Shown: positions 1 to 8,984 of the stretch, piece by piece
How positions within the stretch are numbered: the first letter of the stretch is position 1
Layout of the letters: each line of letters starts with the position of its first letter
From: Rossellomorea vietnamensis
GTDB taxonomy: Bacteria; Bacillota; Bacilli; Bacillales; Bacillaceae_B
Assembly (NCBI RefSeq): GCF_008180415.1
Contig: NZ_VTEI01000012.1
Span: 23,456 to 87,455, forward strand
DNA length: 64,000 bases
Reading direction: 5' to 3'
The notes under the pieces: model-generated
Told to the model about the DNA's origin: nothing
Database searches by the model: none
What the model saw: only the letters and a program-made list of their open reading frames with translations
Position numbers and translations under genes: made by a program

Positions 1-263
1 ATTCTTGGTGTGTCAGGATCTACGTCCTTTTCAAGATCAAAACCAGCAGGCTGGGGAATCTGCTCCTTCTCATAAAGCTTCTTCAGAAAGGTAACATGAT
101 CTAATGAAGCTTGCTGGGTTAAAAGAAGAAGGTCTTTGATTTTAGGATCCTCACACTTCGCTAAAAAATATTCAATCATACATAGTGAAGAAGTATCGTT
201 TTGATAGGTAGTCCATAAAGTCGCTAACTCACCGGATGTTAGTTTTGTTGAATGATCAGACAT
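1..263 (-). CDS. DUF3231 family protein (partial, runs off the left edge)
   Basis: Reading leftwards from an ATG at 261-263, an open frame continues past the window edge, so only the first 87 residues are visible. The start MSDHSTKLTSGE followed by an L-W-T-T-Y segment and a CMIEYFLAKCED segment is typical of DUF3231 proteins of Bacillaceae, which are helical ferritin-like proteins, often as two tandem domains, of unknown role and frequently linked to spores. A GGAGGGCG ribosome binding site lies just upstream of the ATG. It is divergent from the copper operon. The family call rests on remembered sequence resemblance; the function is not known. Confidence 0.75.
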   Translation of the reverse strand, partial: MSDHSTKLTSGELATLWTTYQNDTSSLCMIEYFLAKCEDPKIKDLLLLTQQASLDHVTFLKKLYEKEQIPQPAGFDLEKDVDPDTPR

Positions 264-392
264 AGATCGCCCTCCTGAACGCTTTGGCATTTAGGGATAT
301 TATCTGCCAGGCGCATAAATACATGTACACATTTATGATTTTTAAAAAATTGGGTAAAACATTGATAAGTATCACAATTCATTCTCTTTACA

Positions 393-412
393 TACTATAG
401 GGGGGTATAGTA
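393..412. promoter_or_regulatory. CsoR operator
   Basis: A perfect inverted repeat, TACTATA (393-399) and TATAGTA (406-412), surrounds a run of six G. A GC-rich centre flanked by AT-rich arms of the GTA type is the form of CsoR copper-repressor operators. It lies 24 bp upstream of csoR, so it would control csoR-copZ-copA autogenously. Confidence 0.85.
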
Positions 413-436
413 ATATGACCATAAGGAGGTGACGCA

Positions 437-775
437 ATGGTATCGAACCCTGAAGAAATGATTGAAATCGATTCATGTTGCTCATCAGATGAAGAAAGAA
501 AAAGTCACCATTCAGATAAAGTGAAAAGCAATCTGGTCACCAGGTTGAACCGCATTGAAGGACAGATCCGCGGGATAAAAAGATTGATTGAAAATGATAC
601 GTACTGTGATGATGTCATTACGCAGATTTCAGCCACACAATCGGCGATGAACAGCGTCGCAAAACTCCTTCTTGAAGGGCATATGAAAACATGTGTGCTC
701 GAGAGGATTCAGGATGGCGATACAGAAGTCCTTGATGAAGTGCTTGTGACGATACAAAAACTAATGAAGAAATAA
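437..775 (+). CDS. csoR: CsoR copper-sensing transcriptional repressor
   Basis: Cytosolic all-helical repressor that releases DNA when Cu(I) binds. The protein is 112 residues. The family core runs from about residue 30 (LVTRLNRIEGQIRGI) to the end, and the Cu(I) ligands C57, H82 and C86 fit the C-x24-H-x3-C pattern of true CsoR. The first 28 residues are an extra polar tail containing C14-C15 and H24-H25, somewhat longer than usual; whether it binds metal is unknown. AAGGAGGTGA lies 7 nt before the ATG. It is the first gene of a copper operon, 15 nt ahead of copZ, with a palindromic operator upstream, so autoregulation is likely. Confidence 0.92.
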   Translation: MVSNPEEMIEIDSCCSSDEERKSHHSDKVKSNLVTRLNRIEGQIRGIKRLIENDTYCDDVITQISATQSAMNSVAKLLLEGHMKTCVLERIQDGDTEVLDEVLVTIQKLMKK

Positions 776-790
776 AGGAGATGTGTATAG

Positions 791-997
791 ATGGAAAAGA
801 TCACTCTAAATGTGAGCGGAATGTCATGCGGACATTGTGTCAAAGCGGTTGAAGGCAGTGTTGGAGAACTGAAAGGGGTCCAGTCGGTTGGAGTAAACTT
901 GGATTCAGGGAAAGTAGACGTCACGTATAATTCTGAAGAAGTAACAGTGGAAACAATCAAAGAAACCATCGACGATCAAGGATATGATGTTCAATAA
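791..997 (+). CDS. copZ: CopZ copper chaperone
   Basis: A 68-residue ferredoxin-like HMA domain protein that carries Cu(I) in the cytosol and hands it to the CopA pump. The metal motif G-M-S-C-G-H-C lies at residues 10-16 and the length matches B. subtilis CopZ. An AAAGGAGATG ribosome binding site precedes the ATG. It lies between csoR and copA, the usual order in Bacillus. A short hairpin and T-rich stretch follow the stop (999-1022) and could lower read-through into copA, giving more chaperone than pump. Confidence 0.95.
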   Translation: MEKITLNVSGMSCGHCVKAVEGSVGELKGVQSVGVNLDSGKVDVTYNSEEVTVETIKETIDDQGYDVQ

Positions 998-998
998 C

Positions 999-1022
999 GT
1001 GCCCTCATGGCGCGTTTCTTTT
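999..1022 (+). terminator. Weak hairpin with T-rich tail between copZ and copA
   Basis: GTGCC and GGCGC form a 5-bp stem (one G-U pair) around CTCAT, followed by GTTTCTTTT. It is too short to be a strong terminator; a partial attenuator is possible. Confidence 0.35.
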
Positions 1023-1032
1023 GGTGAGAAAT

Positions 1033-1049
1033 ATACCCCATACAGGTAT
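1033..1049. promoter_or_regulatory. Possible second CsoR-like site in the copA leader
   Basis: ATACC (1033-1037) and GGTAT (1045-1049) form an inverted repeat around seven bases beginning CC, close to the start of copA. It resembles a degenerate CsoR operator but has an AT-richer centre than the site at 393-412. Confidence 0.3.
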
Positions 1050-1065
1050 GAGAGGAGGTCTTGAA

Positions 1066-3489
1066 ATGAGCGGAAATGCCAAAGAGGTCACTTATAAGGT
1101 GACTGGAATGACCTGTGCTGCCTGTGCTTCGAGAATTGAAAAAGGATTGAATAAGATGGAAGGCGTCGAGGATGCAACGGTTAATTTTGCTTTAGAACGT
1201 GCTTCTGTAAAATTTGATCCCTCTTCAGCTGCTCCAGAGGTCCTTCAGAAGAAGATAGAGGACCTGGGTTATGGTGTCGTTACCGAGAAAGCTGAATTTG
1301 ACATTACCGGAATGACCTGTGCAGCCTGCTCTGCCCGAATTGAAAAGGGGCTTAACAAAACAGAGGGCGTCACTAAAGCAAACGTGAATCTTGCGTTGGA
1401 AAAAGCAACGGTTGAATTTAATCCAACTCATATTTCAGCTGCCGAGCTGGTAAAAAGAGTTGAAAAGCTGGGATATGGCGCACGGGAAGCTGCTGATAAA
1501 AACTCTGAAGAAACAGCGGATTATAGGGAGAAGGAAATCCATAAGCAGCAGCGGAAATTTATACTTTCACTGATTCTGTCCCTGCCGCTTCTCTGGGCAA
1601 TGGTCAGCCATTTTGAATTCACCTCATTCATTTATCTTCCAGAGTTCCTGATGAATCCATGGGTTCAATTTGCGTTGGCAACACCAGTGCAATTTTATGT
1701 TGGAAAGCAATTTTATGTAGGTGCATATAAAGCATTGAAAAATAAAAGTGCGAATATGGACGTCCTGGTTGCATTGGGAACATCAGCCGCTTATTTTTAC
1801 AGCGTGTATTTGTCCCTTGAATCGCTGGGGACGAACGAAGGAATGACAGAACTTTACTTTGAAACAAGTGCGATTTTAATCACGCTGATCATTCTTGGTA
1901 AATTGTTTGAAGCACGGGCGAAAGGGAGATCCTCGGAAGCAATCAAAAAACTGATGGGGCTCCAGGCAAAAACGGCCACTGTCCTTCGAGATGGAGAAGA
2001 GACTGAAATTCCACTAGAGGAAGTGGCTGCCGGGGATATCGTCTTTGTGAAACCCGGTGAAAAGGTGCCTGTGGATGGAGAAGTATTGGAGGGCCGTTCC
2101 GCTCTCGATGAATCCATGCTTACAGGAGAAAGCGTGCCGGTCGACAAGGCAGCCGGAGATGAGGTCATTGGTTCTACCATTAATAAAAATGGATTTTTAA
2201 AAATCAAAGCTGTAAAGGTGGGAAGAGAGACCGCGCTCTCCCAGATCATCAAGGTTGTAGAAGAAGCACAGGGGTCAAAAGCGCCGATTCAAAGGATGGC
2301 GGACCGGATATCAGGTATATTTGTGCCAATTGTTGTGGGGCTTGCTGTGATTACTTTCTTAGTATGGTTCCTGGGGATCACTCCGGGCGATTTTGCCGAA
2401 AGTCTGGAGAAGTTAATTGCTGTACTTGTCATTGCCTGTCCATGTGCACTGGGGCTTGCGACGCCGACCTCCATCATGGCTGGGTCCGGCCGTTCCGCAG
2501 AATTCGGGATTCTTTTTAAAGGTGGAGAGCATCTTGAAACGGCACACACCGTCACAACGGTTGTCCTTGACAAAACAGGGACCGTCACGAACGGCAAGCC
2601 TGTTTTGACGGATGTGATGGCCCGTGAGGATATGAATGAAACGGAGTTCATGGAACTGGTCGCAGCAGCCGAGCGTCCGTCTGAGCATCCTTTGGCCGTC
2701 TCCATTGTGGAGGGCATCAAAGAAAAAGGAATTGACACAAGTACTAACGCAGACTTTGAAGCCATTCCGGGATATGGTGTGTCAGCCCTTGTGAATGAGC
2801 GTCGAGTACTGATCGGGACCAAAAAGCTGATGGACCGTGAATCCATTTCTGTGAGTGATGCCATTCTGCAGACCAAAACCAATTTGGAAAGTAACGGAAA
2901 AACAGCCATGCTTGTAAGCATCGATGATCAGTATGCCGGTTTGATTGCCGTTGCGGATACAATAAAAGAAACTTCCAAAGAAGCCGTCAACCGATTGAAT
3001 GACATGGGACTCGAGGTCATCATGATGACAGGAGACAACCGGCGCACCGCAGAAGCCATAGCAAAAGAAGCGGGTATCGGGAATGCCATTGCAGAAGTCC
3101 TGCCTGAAGGTAAAGCGGAGGAAGTGAAAAAGCTTCAGGAGCAGGGCAAGAAAGTCGCAATGGTCGGAGATGGAATCAACGATGCTCCCGCATTGGCAGT
3201 TGCTGATATCGGGATGGCCATCGGGACCGGGACAGACGTCGCTATGGAAGCTGCCGATATCACCCTGATACGAGGAGACCTGAACAGCATAGCGGATGCC
3301 ATCTTCATGAGTAAGAAAACCATCCGGAACATCAAGCAAAATCTGTTCTGGGCATTTGCCTATAACACCTTGGGCATTCCAATTGCGGCAGCTGGACTTC
3401 TTGCGCCTTGGCTGGCTGGAGCGGCGATGGCCTTCAGTTCAGTGTCTGTTGTGTTGAATGCATTGAGGCTGCAGAGGGTGAAGTTGTAG
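1066..3489 (+). CDS. copA: CopA copper-exporting P-type (P1B) ATPase
   Basis: Membrane pump that exports Cu(I) using ATP. There are two N-terminal HMA domains, each with M-T-C-A-A-C (cysteines about 17/20 and 85/88), then the actuator loop TGES, the transmembrane C458-P-C460 metal site, the phosphorylated aspartate in DKTGT (D502), the SEHPL nucleotide motif, and GDGINDAP near D702. The last helices carry YN and SS ion-binding residues. The frame is open from a TTG at 1021, but GAGGAGGTC 7 nt before the ATG at 1066 supports that start and an 807-residue protein, normal for Bacillus CopA. It is the last gene of csoR-copZ-copA and is followed by a strong terminator. Confidence 0.96.
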   Translation: MSGNAKEVTYKVTGMTCAACASRIEKGLNKMEGVEDATVNFALERASVKFDPSSAAPEVLQKKIEDLGYGVVTEKAEFDITGMTCAACSARIEKGLNKTEGVTKANVNLALEKATVEFNPTHISAAELVKRVEKLGYGAREAADKNSEETADYREKEIHKQQRKFILSLILSLPLLWAMVSHFEFTSFIYLPEFLMNPWVQFALATPVQFYVGKQFYVGAYKALKNKSANMDVLVALGTSAAYFYSVYLSLESLGTNEGMTELYFETSAILITLIILGKLFEARAKGRSSEAIKKLMGLQAKTATVLRDGEETEIPLEEVAAGDIVFVKPGEKVPVDGEVLEGRSALDESMLTGESVPVDKAAGDEVIGSTINKNGFLKIKAVKVGRETALSQIIKVVEEAQGSKAPIQRMADRISGIFVPIVVGLAVITFLVWFLGITPGDFAESLEKLIAVLVIACPCALGLATPTSIMAGSGRSAEFGILFKGGEHLETAHTVTTVVLDKTGTVTNGKPVLTDVMAREDMNETEFMELVAAAERPSEHPLAVSIVEGIKEKGIDTSTNADFEAIPGYGVSALVNERRVLIGTKKLMDRESISVSDAILQTKTNLESNGKTAMLVSIDDQYAGLIAVADTIKETSKEAVNRLNDMGLEVIMMTGDNRRTAEAIAKEAGIGNAIAEVLPEGKAEEVKKLQEQGKKVAMVGDGINDAPALAVADIGMAIGTGTDVAMEAADITLIRGDLNSIADAIFMSKKTIRNIKQNLFWAFAYNTLGIPIAAAGLLAPWLAGAAMAFSSVSVVLNALRLQRVKL

Positions 3490-3521
3490 AGATCTGCTCC
3501 ACATTTAAAAAAATGTGTGAA

Positions 3522-3553
3522 AGGCACATAGGCTGAGCCTGTGTGTCTTTTTT
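3522..3553 (+). terminator. Rho-independent terminator of the copper operon
   Basis: A 12-bp stem (3522-3533 with 3537-3548, some G-U pairs) around a TGA loop, followed by a T run. Confidence 0.85.
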
Positions 3554-3618
3554 CTTATGAACCTTTTGAAGGGAAATGTGGCTTTGGGTCGAATGTATTG
3601 TTCAAAAGGAGTGATGCA

Positions 3619-4590
3619 ATGATTATTAAAGAACGGACTGTGCCTATTGAGCTTAAGCAGTTAGAAGCTCTTAATGAAAGATTGGCAGATACCCACATCG
3701 CGAAAGAGCTTGTGAATGACGACCTTGGCCGGCAAATGGCTGGCTATAAAGGAGAAATTAATCTGGATTATCCTCTCAGTTTCTTATAATCAGAAGAATT
3801 TTTTATTCTTCATCATGTCCGCATCTTCGACGGCACCCACTATTTCCAGATAGACACCCTCATTATTACCGGAAAATTCATCTTAATAGTAGAGACTAAA
3901 AACATGTCCGGAACCTTGTACTTTGATACAGAATTCAATCAGCTGATTAGAAAAAATAATGGTGAAGTTGCCTTTTCTGACCCATTACTGCAAGTCAAGC
4001 GTCACAGAGCTCAATTAAGAAAGTGGATGCTTACTTTAACATCAAAACATCTTCCAATTGAATCTCTTGTTGTCATTAGCAATCCCCGTACCATTATCCA
4101 ATCCTCTTCGACTACAGTTCACCAAAAAGTTATCCACATGGGGCAACTACCATTCCAGATTGCTGCATTACAAGAAAAATATAAACATGAGTTTCTCGAG
4201 CGGGAACAAGCTTTGAAGCTAGCTAAAGAAATAGCTCGAAAACATTGTCCGCTAGAACTTGATATTCTAAAGAAATATGGAATACAACCAAAAGAATTGA
4301 TCCGGGGAGTAAAGTGTCCAACGTGTCGTTGTTTCCCTTGTACAAGGGCTTATGGTAAGTGGATTTGCAGAAATTGCGGTGCCGAATCAAAGGAAGCACA
4401 TATCGCGGCTTTAAGGGAATACGCTCTTTTATTTAGGACTGAATTTACGAATGGAGACGTTCGTAAATTCTTAGGAATTGATTCAACTTCAACGGTGAAT
4501 AAAATGCTAACCAAAATGAATCTGCCTTTCAAAGGTGAAAAGAGGTGGAGAGTGTACTCATTGGAGTGTCTTAAGAAATCCAAATTATAG
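3619..4590 (+). pseudogene. NERD-domain (nuclease-related) protein, interrupted by one in-frame stop
   Basis: Starts at ATG 3619 after AAAGGAGTGATGC and would encode about 323 residues. A single TAA at 3787-3789 splits it; translation of the next 38 codons continues the same domain in the same frame without a further stop. The NERD features all appear: a GE pair in YKGEIN, FQIDTLIIT with the aspartate, and VETKN with the E-x-K pair. The C-terminal part carries a zinc ribbon (C-P-T-C and C-R-N-C). NERD proteins are predicted nucleases with a restriction-enzyme-like fold and no clear cellular role. With the stop, only 56 residues would be made from the normal start. This is recent decay or a sequence error; the intact reading elsewhere favours a very recent event. 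Confidence 0.85.
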
Positions 4591-4594
4591 GAAT

Positions 4595-5067
4595 GGCTGA
4601 TAGAACCACAAAACCGGTTGATAGAGCCTGGTTACTCCATTTGGTGTCCTGTTTCGCGCTCAAAAGTTAAAACCCCCGGCCCAGCCCGGGGGAAACAAAA
4701 TAGGGGGGTTGAAAAAGGGGAATGGCTGATAGAAAGGACAAAGTGGTTGATAGAGCGTCAAAAGTGGCTGATAGAACCATCAAACTGGTTGATAGAAAAG
4801 ACAAAGTGGCTGATAGAACCACAAAACCGGTTGATAGAGCCTGATTACTCCATTTTGGTGTCCTGTTTCGCGCTCAAAAGTTAAAACTCCCGGCCCAGCC
4901 GGGGGGAAACAAAATAGGGGGTTGAAAAAGGGGAATGGCTGATAGAAAGGACAAAGTGGTTGATAGAGCGTCAAAAGTGGCTGATAGAACCGTCAAACTG
5001 GTTGATAGAGCGTCAAAAGTGGCTGATAGAACCACAAAACCGGTTGATAGCCCCTGGTTACTCCAAT
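4595..5067. repeat. 213-bp tandem repeat containing 21-nt sub-repeats
   Basis: Two full units (4595-4807 and 4808-5020) and a partial third (from 5021) each begin GGCTGATAGAACCACAAAAC. Inside each unit a GATAG core recurs every 21 bp (4599, 4620; then 4728, 4749, 4770, 4791, 4812, 4833). Each full unit also carries a GC-rich hairpin (4673-4692 and 4887-4906) that resembles the pepF terminator in the third, partial unit. Short open frames across it are by-products of the repeat and have no ribosome binding sites. Confidence 0.9.
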
Positions 5068-5070
5068 TCA

Positions 5071-5095
5071 AAACCCCCAGGCCAAGGCCTGGGGG
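5071..5095 (-). terminator. pepF terminator
   Basis: A perfect 10-bp GC-rich stem (5074-5083 with 5086-5095), followed on the minus strand by TTTGAATT. It lies 14 bp after the pepF stop. Confidence 0.8.
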
Positions 5096-5108
5096 CAGAC
5101 AAACTAAT

Positions 5109-6920
5109 TTATTCGTAACTCTCTTCCAGTTCATCAATGAGTGAACCAACATAGGCAACGGCTTCGCGAATGTTGTCTGGATTTGTCATGTCAATGCCTG
5201 CCTTTTTGATGAGCTCAAGCGGCTCTAATGTTCCGCCTGATTTCAAGACATCCAGCCAGCGGTCGACGGCAGTCTGCCCTTCGTTGATGATCTTTTTGGA
5301 AACCAGAGTAGAGACAGTCAGACCTGCTGAGTAGGTGTATGGATAGAGCCCCATATAGTAGTGAGGCTGGCGCATCCATGTCAGACTGGCACCCTCGTCT
5401 ATTTCAACGGTGTCTCCCCAGAACTTTTTGAGGATATCCGCTTTCTGTTCAGACAGGACGCTGGCTGTCAAGGGTTCGCTATCTTCGGCCAAATTATAGA
5501 CTCTTCGCTGTAATTCTCCTTCCAGCAGGTGAGTCACGAAGTTATGGAAGTAGGTGCCGAGCAGCTGCAGGACAACCCAGCGCTTGGTGCGCTTGTCGTT
5601 GTCTTGAGACAGCAAGTGATGGCCAAGCAGCATTTCGTTCATAGTCGAGGGTGCCTCGATAAAGTAACGGGAAGGGCGGGTGTTGGTCATCCGCTGATTT
5701 TTTCCGGATAGGTAAAAGTGTCCGGCGTGTCCCAGTTCATGGGCAAGCGTGAATGTTCCCCTCATAGTATCCGGCCAAGTCATAAGTATATATGGGTGTG
5801 CTCCATATGGGCTTGAACAAAAGGCGCCTGTTGATTTTCCGACATTGTCGGCATAATCGATCCATCTTTCGGACAGTGCCTTGTCGACCATTTCATTGTA
5901 CTCGTCTCCCATTACTTGGAGTGCTTCTTTTACCGTTTGGGCACCCTTATCATAACTGGTTTCGATTTGGAAATCAGGGTCAAGAGGTGCATGCAGGTCT
6001 GCAAATGTAAGTTTATCCAAGCCGAGTTCCTTCTTTTTCAGCTTTGCATATCGTCTCATATGCGGGGCGAGCTCCTCCTGGATGATATCCAGCTGGTTAT
6101 TGTACATTTCTTTTGTAACTTGCTGCGGCGCCAGGAGCATATCGGTTACTGAATCATATTTTCTGAGACGTGCCGTAATGGTCTCCTGGTTGACTTGCGT
6201 TGCATAGGCGGCAGCAAATGCATTTTTGTATTGCTGAAGTGTTTTAACGAATGATTCATAAGCGTTTCTCCGCACAGTGGCTGAAGGGGAAGAACTGTAT
6301 TTCCCTTCATAGAGAGCAAAGGAGAGCGGCAATTCGTTTCCTTCATCATCGGTAAAAGAATCGAACTGCATGTCGGAAAGCTTCCCGCGGTTATAGATAT
6401 TGTAAGGAGCCGAGAATACGGAGCCCAGGGCCGCGAGAGTTTCTTCAGTCTCCTCACCTAGTGTATGAGGCTTTTTGTCCTGCAGGTCTTTTAGATACTT
6501 CTCGAAAGACTGCAGACCTTCTTCTTCTTCAATAAATGATCGCAGCGTTTCTTTTGGCAGTGAGATGATTTCCGTTTCCACAAAAGCAGTTGAAGCATTA
6601 ATGCGCGAACCTGCTTCTTCTACTCGGGCAGCATCTTTTTGGCTGGTTGTGTCGGTGTGGTCTACTGTCTGTTTCAGTGAAGCATAAGCAGCAACCAGAT
6701 TGAATCGCTTCAGTAGTTCTTCTTTAGCTTCCAGGCAGCGAAGGAGCAAGGTGCTGCTTTCCTGAAGGCGGCCTTTGTAATCTGTTACTTCACCTACATC
6801 ATTTTGGACTGCCTTCAATTCTTTTTCCCAGTCTTCCCTTGTTTGAAAGATATCACCTAAATCCCATGTTTGTTCCTCTGGTACCTCTTTTCGATTGATG
6901 CGGTTGCTTTGTGTCCCCAT
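5109..6920 (-). CDS. pepF: Oligoendopeptidase F, M3 family zinc metallopeptidase
   Basis: A 603-residue cytosolic peptidase that cleaves short peptides. The zinc motif H394-E395-L-G-H398 is present, with the third ligand glutamate expected in the IEAPSTMNE segment downstream. Length and the N-terminal pattern EEQTWDLGDIF match B. subtilis YjbG/PepF. GGGAGG lies about 8 nt before the ATG at 6920. It appears to be transcribed alone, ending at the hairpin at 5071-5095; the tandem repeat beyond offers two more copies of that hairpin. Confidence 0.95.
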   Translation of the reverse strand: MGTQSNRINRKEVPEEQTWDLGDIFQTREDWEKELKAVQNDVGEVTDYKGRLQESSTLLLRCLEAKEELLKRFNLVAAYASLKQTVDHTDTTSQKDAARVEEAGSRINASTAFVETEIISLPKETLRSFIEEEEGLQSFEKYLKDLQDKKPHTLGEETEETLAALGSVFSAPYNIYNRGKLSDMQFDSFTDDEGNELPLSFALYEGKYSSSPSATVRRNAYESFVKTLQQYKNAFAAAYATQVNQETITARLRKYDSVTDMLLAPQQVTKEMYNNQLDIIQEELAPHMRRYAKLKKKELGLDKLTFADLHAPLDPDFQIETSYDKGAQTVKEALQVMGDEYNEMVDKALSERWIDYADNVGKSTGAFCSSPYGAHPYILMTWPDTMRGTFTLAHELGHAGHFYLSGKNQRMTNTRPSRYFIEAPSTMNEMLLGHHLLSQDNDKRTKRWVVLQLLGTYFHNFVTHLLEGELQRRVYNLAEDSEPLTASVLSEQKADILKKFWGDTVEIDEGASLTWMRQPHYYMGLYPYTYSAGLTVSTLVSKKIINEGQTAVDRWLDVLKSGGTLEPLELIKKAGIDMTNPDNIREAVAYVGSLIDELEESYE

Positions 6921-6970
6921 AACAATAGCCTCCCAGCATAGTATTTTTGCCTAAGCTTGCGGTCATTTTG

Positions 6971-6997
6971 GTTTATACCACATTTGGAAATGGGTAA
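6971..6997 (+). promoter_or_regulatory. Candidate SigB-type promoter for the BCCT transporter
   Basis: GTTTAT (6971-6976) and GGGTAA (6992-6997) are separated by 15 bp, close to the SigB consensus GTTTAA and GGGTAT. It lies about 125 bp upstream of an osmolyte transporter, a typical general-stress target. Inferred by pattern only. Confidence 0.45.
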
Positions 6998-7121
6998 TCA
7001 TAATGAGAGAGCAAGGCAGTTGGTTAGAAATGAAAGTCGCTTTATGTTTATAATTATATAGAAGTGAGAATAATGCAACAATTTCATCAAGATCAGCGTT
7101 ACATAGAAAGGAATTAAAACT

Positions 7122-8654
7122 ATGAATTTCAGTCCAATTAAGAACCCCGTTTTTATCGTTTCTGCAGTAGCGGTTTTTGCCCTGGTCCTTTTGGGAGCAA
7201 TTCTCCCTCTTAGGTTTGGGGAAGTAGCAGAAACTCTCTTTTTATTCACTACCACGAACTTTGGATGGTTCTACCTCCTCGCCGTCTTCATTTTTTCGGT
7301 CTTCCTCATTATCATTGCTATCAGCAAATATGGAAAAATCCGTCTCGGGCCTCAGGATTCAAGGCCGGAATACCCATTTTTCACGTGGGTAGGAATGCTG
7401 TTTTCTGCTGGTTTCGGAGCCGGCCTGGTTTTCTGGGGAGTGGCAGAACCAATGAGCCATTTCTTTACTCCCCCATTTCAATCGATGGAGCCTATGACAG
7501 AAGGTACAGCGAGAGTGGCAACAGGATATGCTTTCTTTCACTGGGGAATAAGCCAGTGGTCTGTATTCACAATTGTCGGGCTTATGATCGGCTTCCTGCA
7601 ATTTAGAAAAGGGAAGGACGGCCTGATTTCCACGGCGGTTGAATCCGTGACCTCCAAGAGAAAAGGGGTCAAGAATACAATTGATTCGTTTGCTGTCATC
7701 GCGACGGTCATGGGGATCGCGACGTCCCTTGGTCTGGGTGTGCTCCAGATGAATGGAGGCTTGAAGAGTGTTTTCGGGATACCGAGCTCTGGCGGTGTTC
7801 AGCTATTGATCATGGGTATTCTCCTTGTGCTGTACTTGTTGTCTTCAAGTACGGGACTTAATAAAGGAATCAAGTGGCTGAGTAATTTGAACCTCGGTCT
7901 CTGCCTTGTGCTTTTGGTCTTTGTCTTCTTTGCAGGGCCCACAGTATTCATCTTGAATACTTTCACCCTTGGTTTAGGTGATTATCTGAACCATTTCGTT
8001 GAATACAGTTTGAGGCTGACACCTTATAAAGGAGGAACCTGGGTCAGGGATTGGACAATCTTTTACTGGGCATGGGCAATTGCTTGGTCACCTTTTGTTG
8101 GTGCGTTCGTAGCACGTGTATCAAAAGGAAGGACGATCCGCGAGTTTATTCTGGGTGTCTTGATCATCCCGCCATTGATTGCCTGTCTATGGATTGCAGC
8201 GTTCGGCGGTACAGCACTTTACAGTGATTTGAACAATGGGACAGCTATTGCTGAGGCAGTAAATAATGATGTTACTGTAGCATTGTTTGAAACATATGCT
8301 CATTTGCCGTTCACGGAAATCCTGTCGGTTCTGTCAATCCTGCTCATCTTTACGTTCCTTGTCACTTCGGCGGATTCTGCCACTTATATACTGGCGAGTA
8401 TGACAACCGGAGGAAGTCTTACTCCTTCTACACTGGTGAAAATTATTTGGGGTGTACTGATGGCTGCCATTGCCGCTGTCTTGCTGCTCGCAGGCGGACT
8501 GGGTGCTTTGCAGACCGCATCACTGATATCGGCTCTGCCATTCACCGTTATCATCTTCGTAATCATGTATGCTTTCCTCAAGATGATACGGAAGGAACCA
8601 CTGCCCGAACGTGATCCAAATCGATATAAAACTAGAAGGAAGCAAAGTGAGTAA
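7122..8654 (+). CDS. BCCT family glycine betaine/choline/carnitine transporter (OpuD-like)
   Basis: A 510-residue protein with about 12 hydrophobic segments. The signature G-x-G-x-G-x-VFWGVAEPMSHF lies near residues 100-115 and a tryptophan-rich segment, FYWAWAIAWSPFVGAF, near 315-330 is the BCCT substrate-site motif. Members take up glycine betaine or related compatible solutes with sodium, as OpuD does in B. subtilis. The exact substrate cannot be read from sequence. GAAAGGAATT precedes the ATG at modest distance. It is a single-gene unit closed by a strong terminator, and a SigB-like promoter upstream would suit osmotic or general stress induction. Confidence 0.93.
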   Translation: MNFSPIKNPVFIVSAVAVFALVLLGAILPLRFGEVAETLFLFTTTNFGWFYLLAVFIFSVFLIIIAISKYGKIRLGPQDSRPEYPFFTWVGMLFSAGFGAGLVFWGVAEPMSHFFTPPFQSMEPMTEGTARVATGYAFFHWGISQWSVFTIVGLMIGFLQFRKGKDGLISTAVESVTSKRKGVKNTIDSFAVIATVMGIATSLGLGVLQMNGGLKSVFGIPSSGGVQLLIMGILLVLYLLSSSTGLNKGIKWLSNLNLGLCLVLLVFVFFAGPTVFILNTFTLGLGDYLNHFVEYSLRLTPYKGGTWVRDWTIFYWAWAIAWSPFVGAFVARVSKGRTIREFILGVLIIPPLIACLWIAAFGGTALYSDLNNGTAIAEAVNNDVTVALFETYAHLPFTEILSVLSILLIFTFLVTSADSATYILASMTTGGSLTPSTLVKIIWGVLMAAIAAVLLLAGGLGALQTASLISALPFTVIIFVIMYAFLKMIRKEPLPERDPNRYKTRRKQSE

Positions 8655-8668
8655 GCCTTTATTTCGAA

Positions 8669-8701
8669 ACTGAACCATTCCGGGAATGGTTCAGTTTTTT
8701 T
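8669..8701 (+). terminator. Terminator of the BCCT transporter gene
   Basis: ACTGAACCATTCC pairs with its complement around a GG loop and is followed by seven T. Confidence 0.92.
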
Positions 8702-8984
8702 ATGTCCAACGCTATTTTGGCAAAGATTGTGGAAGTTTTAATAGTAGTGGATTTCCGTTCGGGACGGATCCGATTCTTCTTCGCATTGCCTGCAGGTGTT
8801 CACCTCAAGCGTCTTGTCAGTCCTGGTGGGTAAATATTCCATGGGTAAATAAGGAGGTCTTTCCTTTTATTCTTCAAAGTTATTTGATCCCGAGGAGCTA
8901 AAAGGGGAGGTGTGCGCTTTATATTTTGGCTATATTCAATAAGTGTTGCTTTTAAATGATTCTTCCTCTTTCCCTTTTACGTAG

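Noticed and set aside
2289..2921. 210-codon frame antisense to copA
   Set aside because: Shadow of the strongly biased copA codons; the product has no family character.
4618..5158. Open frames of 60-94 codons on both strands across the repeat
   Set aside because: They result from the 21-bp period (seven codons) keeping frames open; no ribosome binding sites and no family resemblance.
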